Shown one piece after another: positions 42,100 to 50,083 of a stretch of DNA of 64,000 bases. The stretch lies in NCBI RefSeq assembly GCF_005049285.1, contig NZ_SOSC01000003.1, positions 186,001 through 250,000 on the forward strand, in the 5' to 3' direction. The stretch comes from Halorientalis salina (lineage in GTDB: Archaea; Halobacteriota; Halobacteria; Halobacteriales; Haloarculaceae). The position numbers and the translations under genes are program-made. The notes under the pieces are model-generated. The model had not been told where the DNA came from. It did no database searches and saw only the letters and a program-made list of their open reading frames with translations. How positions within the stretch are numbered: the stretch's first letter is position 1; each line of letters opens with the position of its first letter.

Positions 42100-42951
42100 T
42101 CAGTCGACCAGTCCGTACCCTCGCTTGAACAGCGCGATGTCGACGAGGACGACAGCTAGGGTCAGTCCCGAGAGAACGACCAGCGAGGCGTTGGGGTCGA
42201 CGTCGGAGTACCCGAGGAAGCCATAGCGGACGCCGTTGACCATGTACACCATCGGATTGAGCAGCGACAGGGTCCGGTACAGCGGCGGCAGGATGTCCAG
42301 CGAGTAGAAGACGCCGCCGAAGAACGTCAGCGGCCGGACGATGAACTGGTTCATCACGGTCAGGTAATCGAAGTCACGCGCCCAGAGGCCGCCGATGACG
42401 CCGAAGCCGGCGAACAGCAGGCAGATGACGAGCATGAACGCCACCAGATACACCGGTTGGGCGACGCTGACCGAGGTGAATCCGAGGCCCACGATACCGA
42501 TGATGATGCCGACCAGCACGCCCCGGAGTGCCGACGAGAGGATGTAAGCTAGCACCATCGACGTATAGGGCAGCGGCGAGGTCAGTATCTCGTGGATGTA
42601 CTCGTTCCAGCGGCCGTGGAAGATCGAGAAGGAGGCGTTCTCGAAGGAGTTCGAGATCGCACCCAGCACGATGAGGCCGGGCAGGATGAAGACGATGTAG
42701 GAGAAGCCGGCGATCTGGTCGATACGGCCGCCGAGGATGACGCCGAACACCGAAAAATAGAGGACGTTCGTGATGGCCGGCGGCAGGAACGTGTTGCGCG
42801 GCCGGCGGACGAACCGCAGGACTTCACGTCGGAACAGCGTCCGGAACCCCGTGGGGAACAGACGGTCGAGGAATCCGCGGTCGGCGTCGCTGTCGGGTCC
42901 GTGGGCGTTCGCACCGTTCCCCGGAAGGGAGTCGCCAGTGTCCCGGCTCAC
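42100..42951 (-). CDS. ABC-2 type transporter permease
   Basis: A 283-residue permease of the ABC-2/DrrB type with six predicted helices. The N-terminal cytoplasmic stretch ends in FRREVLRFVRRPRNTFLPPAI, and the C-terminal extracytoplasmic YSLDILPPLYRTLSLLNPMVYMVNGVRYGFLG is typical. Its start overlaps the ATPase gene stop (ATGA), so the two form an exporter. The substrate could be a lipid, a drug or a polysaccharide; nothing adjacent narrows this. Confidence 0.93.
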   Translation of the reverse strand: MSRDTGDSLPGNGANAHGPDSDADRGFLDRLFPTGFRTLFRREVLRFVRRPRNTFLPPAITNVLYFSVFGVILGGRIDQIAGFSYIVFILPGLIVLGAISNSFENASFSIFHGRWNEYIHEILTSPLPYTSMVLAYILSSALRGVLVGIIIGIVGLGFTSVSVAQPVYLVAFMLVICLLFAGFGVIGGLWARDFDYLTVMNQFIVRPLTFFGGVFYSLDILPPLYRTLSLLNPMVYMVNGVRYGFLGYSDVDPNASLVVLSGLTLAVVLVDIALFKRGYGLVD

Positions 42952-43880
42952 ACTTCGATGGCACTCTCCTTGCGGGTCATGTCGACGAACACCTCTTCGA
43001 GCGAGGCGCGCTTGATGTCGAGGTCGCTCACCTCGTAGCCCTGCGACTCCAGCTCGCGTAACACGTCGGGAATGATGGCCGTCCCGCGGGCGGCGGTGAC
43101 GACGAGTCGGCCGTCCGTGAGTTCGCTGTCCCGTACGTCCGGAATGTCGAGGGACGGCGCGCTCGTCGGCGGGTTCCGGAACCCGATGGTGACCCGGTCG
43201 GTGCCGCGGTTCATCAGTTCGTCGGGGCTGGCGACCTCGACTTTGCGGCCCTCGTCCATGATGGCGACCCGGTCACAGAGCCGTTCGGCCTCCTCGATGT
43301 AGTGGGTCGTCAGCAGGATGGTCGTCCCGTCGTCGTTCAGATCGGTGATGAGGTCCCAGAGGTCCCGCCGGAGTTCGACGTCGACGCCCGCCGTCGGTTC
43401 GTCCAGGATGAGCAGGTCCGGGTTCGAGACGAGCGCGCGTGCGAGCACGAACCGGCGTTTCATCCCGCCCGAGAGCCAGTCGAAGCGGGTGTCGCGTTTC
43501 TCGTAGATCCCGACAGTCTTGAGCGCCTCCTCGGCGCGCCGGCTGGCTTCGTCGTGAGGGATGCCGTGATAGCCCGCCTTATGTTCGAGGACTTCCTTGA
43601 TGGGGAAGAATCGGTCGACGTTGAACTCCTGGGGGGCCAGGCCGATGGCGTCGCGGGCCTGCTGGTACTCGCGTTCGACGTCGTGGCCGAACACGGACAC
43701 GTCACCGCCGGTGCTGTGGACCAGGCCGACGAGGACGTTGATGAACGTCGTCTTGCCGGCACCGTTCGGCCCGAGCAGGCCGAAGAACTCGCCGGATTCG
43801 ACGGTCAGGTCGAGCCCGTCCAGGGCTCGAACGTCGTCGTAATCCTTCACGAGATCGCGGGCCCGGATAGCGGGCGACAT
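42948..43880 (-). CDS. ABC transporter ATP-binding protein (DrrA type)
   Basis: A 310-residue ATPase. Walker A GPNGAGKTT is at residues 37-45, the signature is LSGGMKRR, and Walker B LLILDEPTAGVD and the H-loop LTTHYIEEAE are intact. A C-terminal DrrA-like extension (about 220-310) is present. The ATG giving MSPAIRARDL is chosen because a TATA-like CTTAACC lies 27 bases upstream; an ATG at 43925 lies upstream of that box. It acts with the overlapping permease gene. Confidence 0.93.
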   Translation of the reverse strand: MSPAIRARDLVKDYDDVRALDGLDLTVESGEFFGLLGPNGAGKTTFINVLVGLVHSTGGDVSVFGHDVEREYQQARDAIGLAPQEFNVDRFFPIKEVLEHKAGYHGIPHDEASRRAEEALKTVGIYEKRDTRFDWLSGGMKRRFVLARALVSNPDLLILDEPTAGVDVELRRDLWDLITDLNDDGTTILLTTHYIEEAERLCDRVAIMDEGRKVEVASPDELMNRGTDRVTIGFRNPPTSAPSLDIPDVRDSELTDGRLVVTAARGTAIIPDVLRELESQGYEVSDLDIKRASLEEVFVDMTRKESAIEV

Positions 43881-43902
43881 GTCCAACCGCAGTGGCCGCG
43901 AG

Positions 43903-43911
43903 CGGTTAAGC
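43903..43911 (-). promoter_or_regulatory. TATA-like box for the ABC exporter operon
   Basis: On the minus strand the box reads GCTTAACCG, centred 27 bases before the chosen ATG. This is the leaderless spacing and decides between the two candidate starts. Confidence 0.5.
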
Positions 43912-44008
43912 CGTACGAACTCCATACCGATTGACCCAGTTGGTTTCGGGCTGCTGATGCAACTAATTCAAGAACTTCCCGCATTCGAACTTTCCTTCGC
44001 GGTCGGAA

Positions 44009-44032
44009 CATTGATATGAGTTGGTATCAATG
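44009..44032. promoter_or_regulatory. 8-base perfect inverted repeat, operator candidate
   Basis: The arms cattgata and tatcaatg are perfect complements with an 8-base spacer. The site is AT-rich in a GC-rich region and lies between the divergent ABC operon and the second DUF6230/DUF6114 locus (about 220 bases before the first gene). The shape suits a dimeric winged-helix regulator. Confidence 0.45.
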
Positions 44033-44254
44033 ACAGGACCAAGAGACCGAACGCGAGTCGGCTCCGACCGGTCTGTGGGTGACCGTGACCGAGCTGACTA
44101 CCGGGGGGACGGACGACAGATCGTCGCGGCGACCTGTATCGAAGAACGGTAGCCGGGTATCTACCAGTGGACGCCACCACTGTGCCCGGCGGGTCGGCGC
44201 CGGCGACCGGTCGACGGTCGGTGGGACTCGCGCCAGGTCCATGAGGACCGAAGC
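44033..44254. other. non-coding leader of the second DUF6230 locus
   Basis: No gene is visible in this stretch. It does not contain a recognisable copy of the promoter-like element shared by the other three DUF6230-type genes, so this locus may be regulated differently. Confidence 0.4.
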
Positions 44255-44923
44255 ATGTACGACAACAAACGATTAGCCAGCGGCGTTGGCGTGTTACTCA
44301 CGCTGTGGGCGCTCGTTGGGCTACTGGTGATGAGTTCCGGGGTGGGGCTCGCTGTCTCGGCACCGTTGTCTCCGTCCGGAGGATTCGTCGTCGAGGCGAA
44401 TTACCTGGGTGCGGAGGAATCGGTATCGACGGCGTCGACGACTGAGACGACGGGTGTGCCCGCGGCGAAGTTCGAGGTCACGAAGAGTTACGCCGAGTAC
44501 CTGAAGCTGATGAAGACGCTGGACGTGAGCACCGTACCCGGCCTCAACGGGCAGATCAGGTTACTGATACAGAGCGATACGGCCACGCTACAGGGCGTGA
44601 CGTTCAGGACGAACGACCTCACGGCGAGTACGGCGCGCTGGCGCGGGTTCGTCCTCGACGAGCGAAACGAGGAGTCGCGGTTCGACCAGTTCTACTCCTA
44701 CGCGGGCCCGAACCCCGAGGAGGCGCCCAACACGGACGACGAGATGGAGGTGGGCGGAAGTACGCCGGGTGCGGTGAAAAAGAGCGAGGAGCCCGGCTTC
44801 CAGTTGTACAACACGCGAATCGAGATGTCGAGTCTGACTGCCGATCAGGTCACGCTGTCGAACCTCGACCTGCGCGTGCAGTACGACCCCGACGGCGACG
44901 GAACCTACGAGTATGGCACGTAA
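44255..44923 (+). CDS. exported DUF6230-family protein, second locus
   Basis: A 222-residue paralogue. It starts MYDNKRLASGVGVLL, followed by one hydrophobic segment (about residues 10-33) and a beta-rich ectodomain. Conserved pieces are PSGGFVVEANYLGAEE, VPGLNGQIRLLIQSDT and the closing QYDPDGDGTYEYGT. It is shorter than the PKD forms and has no added domain. Its stop overlaps the next start by eleven bases, so it is translationally coupled to a fusion protein carrying both a membrane module and an ectodomain. Confidence 0.72.
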   Translation: MYDNKRLASGVGVLLTLWALVGLLVMSSGVGLAVSAPLSPSGGFVVEANYLGAEESVSTASTTETTGVPAAKFEVTKSYAEYLKLMKTLDVSTVPGLNGQIRLLIQSDTATLQGVTFRTNDLTASTARWRGFVLDERNEESRFDQFYSYAGPNPEEAPNTDDEMEVGGSTPGAVKKSEEPGFQLYNTRIEMSSLTADQVTLSNLDLRVQYDPDGDGTYEYGT

Positions 44924-46184
44924 CGACGACACGACTCCGACCGGGCACGACGGAACGGACACGGACGAGCGCGCTGGGCGGCCAGTCCGCAGCCGATTCA
45001 GCGAGTGGATCGCGACGCGACCGGCAGCGGGGGCGGCCCTGCTCGCGCTCGGCAGTTCGGTGCTCGCCTGGCAGGCGGTGAGCCTGCTGGCGAGCGTTCC
45101 CGGGGGTACCGTCACGCTGGCAGGGGTTGCTGGCGTGGCAGCGCCCGTATTCGCTGTCGTCGTCGCGCTGTTCGCGCTCGGCCGTCCGGACTACTCGACC
45201 GTCGCCGGACTGGTCGGGGGGAGTATCGTCCTCCTGGACGTCGTCGGGATGATGTACGCACCGACGCCGATCGAGTATCCGCAACTGGTCGTGTCCGCGT
45301 TGCTCGTCGCGGGCATCGGTGGCGTGCTCTGTGTCGGCTGGCGAGCCGGTGGCCCGACCGTCGAGTTCGGTCGGATCGATGATGTGTTCAGCCACGGTCG
45401 GTCGCTGCTGGTCGTCGGGCTGGTGGTCCTGCTGGCGTTAAACGGTGCCCCGGCCGTGACGGCCCAGGAGAAGGTGCCCCAACAGCAGGGCGCACTCGGC
45501 GGGCTGGTCCTCGATCAGGGGACGCTCGCCGCGGGCTTTTACAGCTATCAGGCCAGCTGCCCGAAACCCAAGGACCCGCTGATCACGCTGGGCGAGGACG
45601 AGCCGTGTCTGGACGCCACCGTCGATTCGAGCGAGCGGGCGTCGGGCTCCATCGACCGGGTCGCACGCCAGCAACTCGACAGCGCGCTGGGAAAGAAGGT
45701 GCTCATCGACGACTTCCTCATCTTCAAGAACTTCTACAATCCCGATCAGGACAAGTTCGAGCACGTCGAACTCTCGGCGACGCAGGCCATCGCCGAGACC
45801 GACGACGGCGAGGACCCCCGAGCGGTGTCGGTGTACATCTCCGAGTACCGCGCCGAGAACAACGAAGCCCGGCTGAACCTCGTCGACATCCCGCTCATCG
45901 AGGACCCCGGGATCAAAGTCGACAACGTCAATTACTGGACCTGCACCCCGCAGAACGAGTCCGGGCAAGGCAGCATCAACGACATCCGGTTCGGGATCGA
46001 CTCGGACCCGACGCTGACCGGGGGTAAGGACGCGACGCTACTCGCGCACCAACTGGGCAGCACCCAGACGACGCTGACGAACTTCAAACTGAAGGTCAGG
46101 CCGGGCAAGCGCGACCGGCCCGTCGCCGACGCCGATCCCACTGACCCGCCGTCGAACTGTCTGGAGGGGACGATTACGGATTGA
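44913..46184 (+). CDS. fusion of DUF6114-like membrane module and DUF6230-like ectodomain
   Basis: A 423-residue protein. The N-terminal part has the ATRPAAGAALLALG form of the DUF6114 signature and four hydrophobic helices (about residues 38-145). A fifth hydrophobic helix (LLVVGLVVLLALNGAPAVTA, about 165-185) leads into an exported domain of about 235 residues. That domain contains KVLIDDFLIFKNFYNP, STQTTLTNFKLKVRPGK and three or four Cys residues, and it resembles the DUF6230 family more remotely. The helix before the ectodomain looks like the signal/anchor of the stand-alone DUF6230 proteins. The assignment of both halves is inference from local patterns. Confidence 0.6.
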   Translation: MARNDDTTPTGHDGTDTDERAGRPVRSRFSEWIATRPAAGAALLALGSSVLAWQAVSLLASVPGGTVTLAGVAGVAAPVFAVVVALFALGRPDYSTVAGLVGGSIVLLDVVGMMYAPTPIEYPQLVVSALLVAGIGGVLCVGWRAGGPTVEFGRIDDVFSHGRSLLVVGLVVLLALNGAPAVTAQEKVPQQQGALGGLVLDQGTLAAGFYSYQASCPKPKDPLITLGEDEPCLDATVDSSERASGSIDRVARQQLDSALGKKVLIDDFLIFKNFYNPDQDKFEHVELSATQAIAETDDGEDPRAVSVYISEYRAENNEARLNLVDIPLIEDPGIKVDNVNYWTCTPQNESGQGSINDIRFGIDSDPTLTGGKDATLLAHQLGSTQTTLTNFKLKVRPGKRDRPVADADPTDPPSNCLEGTITD

Positions 46185-46645
46185 TGAAGGTGCCTTCGCT
46201 TGCGGCCACCGAGCGTGGAGATGGAACCGTGACTGATGCCGACACCCCCGGAACGACAGGGAGTTCGACGGAGGAGACGATCACCTTCGCGGAGTGGCGA
46301 GCGGCGCGGCCGTTCTACGGCGGACTGGCGCTCATCGTCGGCGGGCTCGTCATCGCCTGGCCCTCGGTACAGTTCCTGCTGCAGGCGAGCATGCTCCAGC
46401 ACCAGTCAGTCGTCAGCCTGGGGGTAATCGTCGGCGCGCTGATCGTCTTCCTGGGCGTCGCCGCGTTGCTGCGACCCGAACACTCGACGGTGATCGGTCT
46501 GGCCGGACTGATCCTGGCGACGGCCTCGTTCGTCGTCGCGTTCGGCGGCCTGCTCGTCGGGATGTTCGTCGCCAGCGCCGGCGGAATCCTCTGTTTCGCC
46601 TGGCGACCGTCCGGGGAGTCGCTGCCGCTGGCAGGTACTGAGTAA
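46184..46645 (+). CDS. DUF6114-family membrane protein, second locus
   Basis: A 153-residue protein. The family signature appears as AARPFYGG (about residue 42), followed by four hydrophobic helices ending with the Gly-rich GGLLVGMFVASAGGILCFAW. The short tail ends ESLPLAGTE and lacks the F-x-W-(Q/E) motif of the first locus. The ATG overlaps the upstream TGA by one base; a TTG three bases earlier is possible. It is the likely partner of the two preceding proteins. Confidence 0.72.
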   Translation: MKVPSLAATERGDGTVTDADTPGTTGSSTEETITFAEWRAARPFYGGLALIVGGLVIAWPSVQFLLQASMLQHQSVVSLGVIVGALIVFLGVAALLRPEHSTVIGLAGLILATASFVVAFGGLLVGMFVASAGGILCFAWRPSGESLPLAGTE

Positions 46646-46686
46646 CCAAAAAGTGGCTTCGCGAGTCACCGGGTCGGCGGGCGCCG

Positions 46687-47040
46687 TTACCGGCCGAGTT
46701 TCTCGCGGCTGACCTTGACACCGCGGGGCGTGATGATGATCTGGTCTTCGTCTTTCTGGACGATGTCGCCGCCGACACCGCGGGCGACCTGCTGGAGTTC
46801 GTCGGTGATCTGCTCCATCGTGCGGTCCTGCGTCGTGTGACGCGTGATGTCCGCGATGACGATGTCACCGGCGTAGACGGTGTCTTTGATGTCGATGATG
46901 TCCTGTTTCTCGTTGATCCGAGCGATGTGTACCTGGGTATCCGCTTCCGGTTCCGGCGCGTTGACCCCATCGAGGTCCACGTAGTCGTCCGTTCGCCGTG
47001 ACGCTCCGGCGTCCCCGATGAGTTTGTTCATGAAGCCCAT
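46687..47040 (-). CDS. sepF: archaeal SepF-like cell division protein
   Basis: A 117-residue protein. The N-terminal MGFMNKLIG is an amphipathic membrane-targeting helix, followed by a YVDLDG segment. The SepF domain (about 40-115) includes VHIARINEKQDIIDIKDTVYAGDIVIADIT and ends GVKVSREKLGR. Archaeal SepF anchors FtsZ to the membrane. The ATG at 47040 is 26 bases after a TATA-like CTATACTTTT on the minus strand; alternatives at 47046 and 47085 would bury the amphipathic helix. Confidence 0.85.
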   Translation of the reverse strand: MGFMNKLIGDAGASRRTDDYVDLDGVNAPEPEADTQVHIARINEKQDIIDIKDTVYAGDIVIADITRHTTQDRTMEQITDELQQVARGVGGDIVQKDEDQIIITPRGVKVSREKLGR

Positions 47041-47164
47041 ACCCATCGGACGGTCCGGGAAAAGTATAGGTTTTTCGTCAGACATATATAACTGTGCATA
47101 CACGAAGGGGGAGCGAACCGCGTGAGTGTCGGTCGGGTGGAGACTGGGCTGCCGGTCGGGAGTT

Positions 47165-47644
47165 CTAGACGGAGAACTCGTACAGTTCGTCGCCGACGTG
47201 GTGGATGGAGTCGACGACCTTGCCCTCCTCGCCGGCCATGTCGTCGCCGCTGGTACGAGCGCGTCCGATGGCCAGTACCTTCCCGTGGTTCTCCTCGGCG
47301 ATGGCGACCAGGTCACCCTCGGCGATGTCGTCGGTCGCCTCGGTGATGCCGGGGCGCATCACGTCCGCCCCGTCGCTGACGAAGGAGATGGCCCCGGCGT
47401 CGACGGTGACGATGCGGCGTTCGGGCGGGTAGTCGTTCGCCCCGCGAACCGTCAGGAATGGTGCTCCATTGATATAGACGACCGCCGGTTCGTCGTCGAC
47501 CAGGACGATATCGAACTCGGAACCGTCGAGTTCGACTTTCTCGTAGGTGTCGGCGTCCATATCGACGCCGAGTTGCTCAGCGAGCGCCGTCTCCAGCTCG
47601 GACACGGCGTCCGCCCGAAGATGGTGTCGGGACTTGACCTGCAT
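47165..47644 (-). CDS. PUA-domain RNA-binding protein
   Basis: A 159-residue protein. An N-terminal MQVKSRHHLRADAVSELETAL domain precedes a C-terminal PUA domain (about 78-155). The PUA core is RRIVTVDAGAISFVSDGADVMRPGI, with GDLVAIAEENHGKVLAIGRAR following. This layout matches the archaeal family related to tRNA-guanine transglycosylase and MCT-1-like proteins, which bind tRNA or the ribosome. The exact role is unknown. The ATG at 47644 is preferred to a longer upstream frame. Confidence 0.85.
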   Translation of the reverse strand: MQVKSRHHLRADAVSELETALAEQLGVDMDADTYEKVELDGSEFDIVLVDDEPAVVYINGAPFLTVRGANDYPPERRIVTVDAGAISFVSDGADVMRPGITEATDDIAEGDLVAIAEENHGKVLAIGRARTSGDDMAGEEGKVVDSIHHVGDELYEFSV

Positions 47645-47870
47645 ACCCGACCATGCGCCCGCTCGCCGCATAAATCGACCGCTCCGCGTCGCGTGATCGA
47701 CCCCGATATCATGCATGATACCATGTACCAAATCCTTTTGTTTTGAACTCTCGGAGATGAAACTGGATGACACCCAGGTCGTCGCGAACGGTCGAGGTAC
47801 GAGTCGAGTCGTCGGTTAGCGGTAGGGCGGGCCGTCGGCCGGGTGTCCGCACAATCAAGGTGAGTCAGGA

Positions 47871-48071
47871 ATGAGTGTCGTAGATCGGTCAGCGCAGGAC
47901 GTGGAGGTTCCGTTCGACCAGCTACCGTCGTTCGAGTTGGAGTGCATGTACGACGACTGGGACGACCCGTCGGAGGTAACGATCTTTTCGACGGACGAAG
48001 CGGACAGCCTGTATACGGCCTGGCTTACCGTCGACCGCGACCACGCCGTCTCGCTTTCGGACGTGTGCTGA
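47871..48071 (+). CDS. small haloarchaeal protein (DUF7511-like)
   Basis: A 66-residue acidic protein. The pattern LECMYDDWDDPSEVTIF followed by TAWLTVDRDHAVSL is shared by a family of short haloarchaeal proteins that I recall as DUF7511. It has no membrane segment or zinc motif. The role is unknown. It stands alone between the PUA gene and a small zinc-ribbon gene. Confidence 0.65.
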   Translation: MSVVDRSAQDVEVPFDQLPSFELECMYDDWDDPSEVTIFSTDEADSLYTAWLTVDRDHAVSLSDVC

Positions 48072-48140
48072 GTCGCGCCGCAGGGGCAGTTCACTGGCGA
48101 CTCGAAAAGGGCTAAGTAGTCGCCACGCGAACGCCTGGGT

Positions 48141-48437
48141 ATGTGGGGTTCCCGGCGAACCCGGGACGGTTCGCAGGTCACCTGTATCGCCTGTGGGAGT
48201 TCCATCGCCCGCAGTGACGCCCGCGAGTACGACAAACACGGCGACCGCTGGGAGCGCGAGGACAAGGAGTTCGAGTTCCTCTGTAAGGGGTGTCATCGGG
48301 GCCTCTGTCATCAGCCCCGCCAGGGACTGGAGTCGTTACTCATCGAGAGCAGCGCCGGCGAACGCGACCGGGACGCCTTTCTCGCCAAGTATCACGAACT
48401 CGTCTCCGACCGACGTGACTCGCCGCCCGAATCCTGA
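48141..48437 (+). CDS. small haloarchaeal zinc-ribbon protein
   Basis: A 98-residue protein with two CxxC pairs (CIACGSS at about 15 and CKGCHRG at about 48) that should bind one zinc, followed by a helical C-terminus. The segment AREYDKHGDRWEREDKEFEFLCKGC is strongly conserved in haloarchaea; I recall the family as DUF7562. Such proteins could bind nucleic acid, but no evidence here shows it. A TATA-like gctaagtag sits about 29 bases before the ATG. Confidence 0.7.
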   Translation: MWGSRRTRDGSQVTCIACGSSIARSDAREYDKHGDRWEREDKEFEFLCKGCHRGLCHQPRQGLESLLIESSAGERDRDAFLAKYHELVSDRRDSPPES

Positions 48438-48487
48438 CCGGCAGTCCGGTCGACAGGCCTAATTGTGGGGTGACCGTACCCGCTGGC

Positions 48488-49789
48488 ATGAGCGACCAGG
48501 CCGAAGCCGGGACTGCGGAGGGCCAGGGCCCCGTCGAGATCGACGAGGAGATGGCCCGCCACCTCGCCAACAAGCGCGAGGAACTGTTCGAGAAGCTCGA
48601 CATCCGCGACGAGTTCCCACAGGCTGTACTCGACGAAGCTGCCGAACGGACCGAAAACGTCCAGGAAGAGATCGAAGGCGAAATCGACGACCGGACGGAC
48701 CTCCGGGGGATGACCACCTGGACGACCGACCCGGTCGACGCCCAGGACTTCGACGACGCCATCTCCATCGACGTCCGCGACGACGAGATCGTCCTCTGGG
48801 TCCACATCGCCGACGTGACCCACTACGTCCACCCCGACAGCGAGATGTGGGCCGAGGCGCTCGACCGCGCCAACACCGTCTACCTGCCCGGCTACACCAT
48901 CCACATGCTGCCGCCGACCCTCGCGGAAACCGTCTGCTCGCTGGTCCCACACGAGGACCGACTCGCCCACACCGTCGAGATGCACCTCGACCCGGAGACG
49001 CTCTCCTACGAGACCATCGAGATCTACAAGTCGGTCGTCCGCAGCGACGCCCGGCTGACCTACTCGCAGGCCGAGCGACTGCTCGACGACCCCGACAGCG
49101 CCGACGACCTGCTGGAGGACGCCGACGTCGATCTCGCAAGGAAGTGCGAGCAGGTCTGGGAACTGGCCGACCGCCTCCACGAACAGCGCAAGGAAGACGG
49201 GTCGCTCGTCCTCAACCCCGCCCGGGACCGCGCACACACCATCATCGAGGAGTGCATGCTCAAGGCCAACAAGGCCGTCACGCACGAGCTCCAGTGGTCC
49301 CGCGGCCTCGAAGCGATGTACCGGGTCCACCCACAGCCCACGCCCGACCAGTGGAACGAGGCCCTCCAGGAGATCCAGGACTTGGACGGCGTCTCCGTCT
49401 CGGCGACCGCCGACGACCCGCGCATCGCCGTCAACGAGACGCTGGAGGACGCCCCGGACCGGCAGCTCCACCAGATCCAGCGCGCCGTGATGAAGGTAAT
49501 GCCCCGGGCGAAGTACATGTCCGATCCCTTCGGCGGCCACCACGCGCTGAACTTCGAGATCTACGGCCACTTCACCAGCCCCATCCGCCGACTCTCCGAT
49601 CTGGTCAACCACTGGATCGTCTACACCGACGACGTGCCCGCCGAGCTCGCGGACCTCTGTGACCACGCCTCCGAGAAACAGAAGGACGCCGAACAGTGCG
49701 AACGCGAGTACAAGACCTTCCTCAACGAAGTCGGTCTGGACCCCTCCGCGGTGAACAACCGCGGGATCGAGGTCGTCGACGACGAGTGA
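48488..49789 (+). CDS. rnr: RNB-domain exoribonuclease (RNase R family)
   Basis: A 433-residue protein built almost entirely of an RNB catalytic domain. The catalytic Asp cluster is visible in TDPVDAQDFDDAISIDV (about residues 79-95). GYTIHMLPPTLAETVCSLVPHEDRLAHTVEM and the RRLSDLVNHWIV motif follow. The cold-shock and S1 RNA-binding domains of bacterial RNase R are absent, as is normal for haloarchaeal RNase R. An ATG 18 bases upstream is possible. It degrades RNA 3' to 5'. Confidence 0.93.
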   Translation: MSDQAEAGTAEGQGPVEIDEEMARHLANKREELFEKLDIRDEFPQAVLDEAAERTENVQEEIEGEIDDRTDLRGMTTWTTDPVDAQDFDDAISIDVRDDEIVLWVHIADVTHYVHPDSEMWAEALDRANTVYLPGYTIHMLPPTLAETVCSLVPHEDRLAHTVEMHLDPETLSYETIEIYKSVVRSDARLTYSQAERLLDDPDSADDLLEDADVDLARKCEQVWELADRLHEQRKEDGSLVLNPARDRAHTIIEECMLKANKAVTHELQWSRGLEAMYRVHPQPTPDQWNEALQEIQDLDGVSVSATADDPRIAVNETLEDAPDRQLHQIQRAVMKVMPRAKYMSDPFGGHHALNFEIYGHFTSPIRRLSDLVNHWIVYTDDVPAELADLCDHASEKQKDAEQCEREYKTFLNEVGLDPSAVNNRGIEVVDDE

Positions 49790-49952
49790 CCGGCGAGGAC
49801 GACGGTCCGAACCGCGATCTCGTCGACGGAGAGTCCGAGTAGGACTCGATCGCTCGATAGACGGAGTCTATCGGTGTCGTCGACGAGGCCTAGCCGAGTC
49901 GACTGCTCGCGAGACCAGTCTCGCGATGTCGTCGACGACGATTGACCGGCGG
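49769..49952. repeat. degenerate duplication of the RNase R gene end plus hairpins
   Basis: The gene end gtcgtcgacgacgagtgacc (49773-49792) recurs as gtcgtcgacgacgattgacc at 49928-49947. Between them lie two clear stem-loops: gagtcc/ggactc near 49830 and tcgcgagac/gtctcgcga near 49910. The copied unit is about 155 bases. It may be a tandem duplication that then decayed, or part of the transcript end. Confidence 0.5.
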
Positions 49953-50083
49953 CGTCCAGGAGTCCACCGACGAGTAGGGGGACCGCAGTCCGTCACACGC
50001 GTTCCGCCGTTTTCCCCGCTGAGGAGTTTTTTACTCCCGTCCGGAAGTTGTTTACATTGCCAGTACGTGTTGTAGATAACAGT

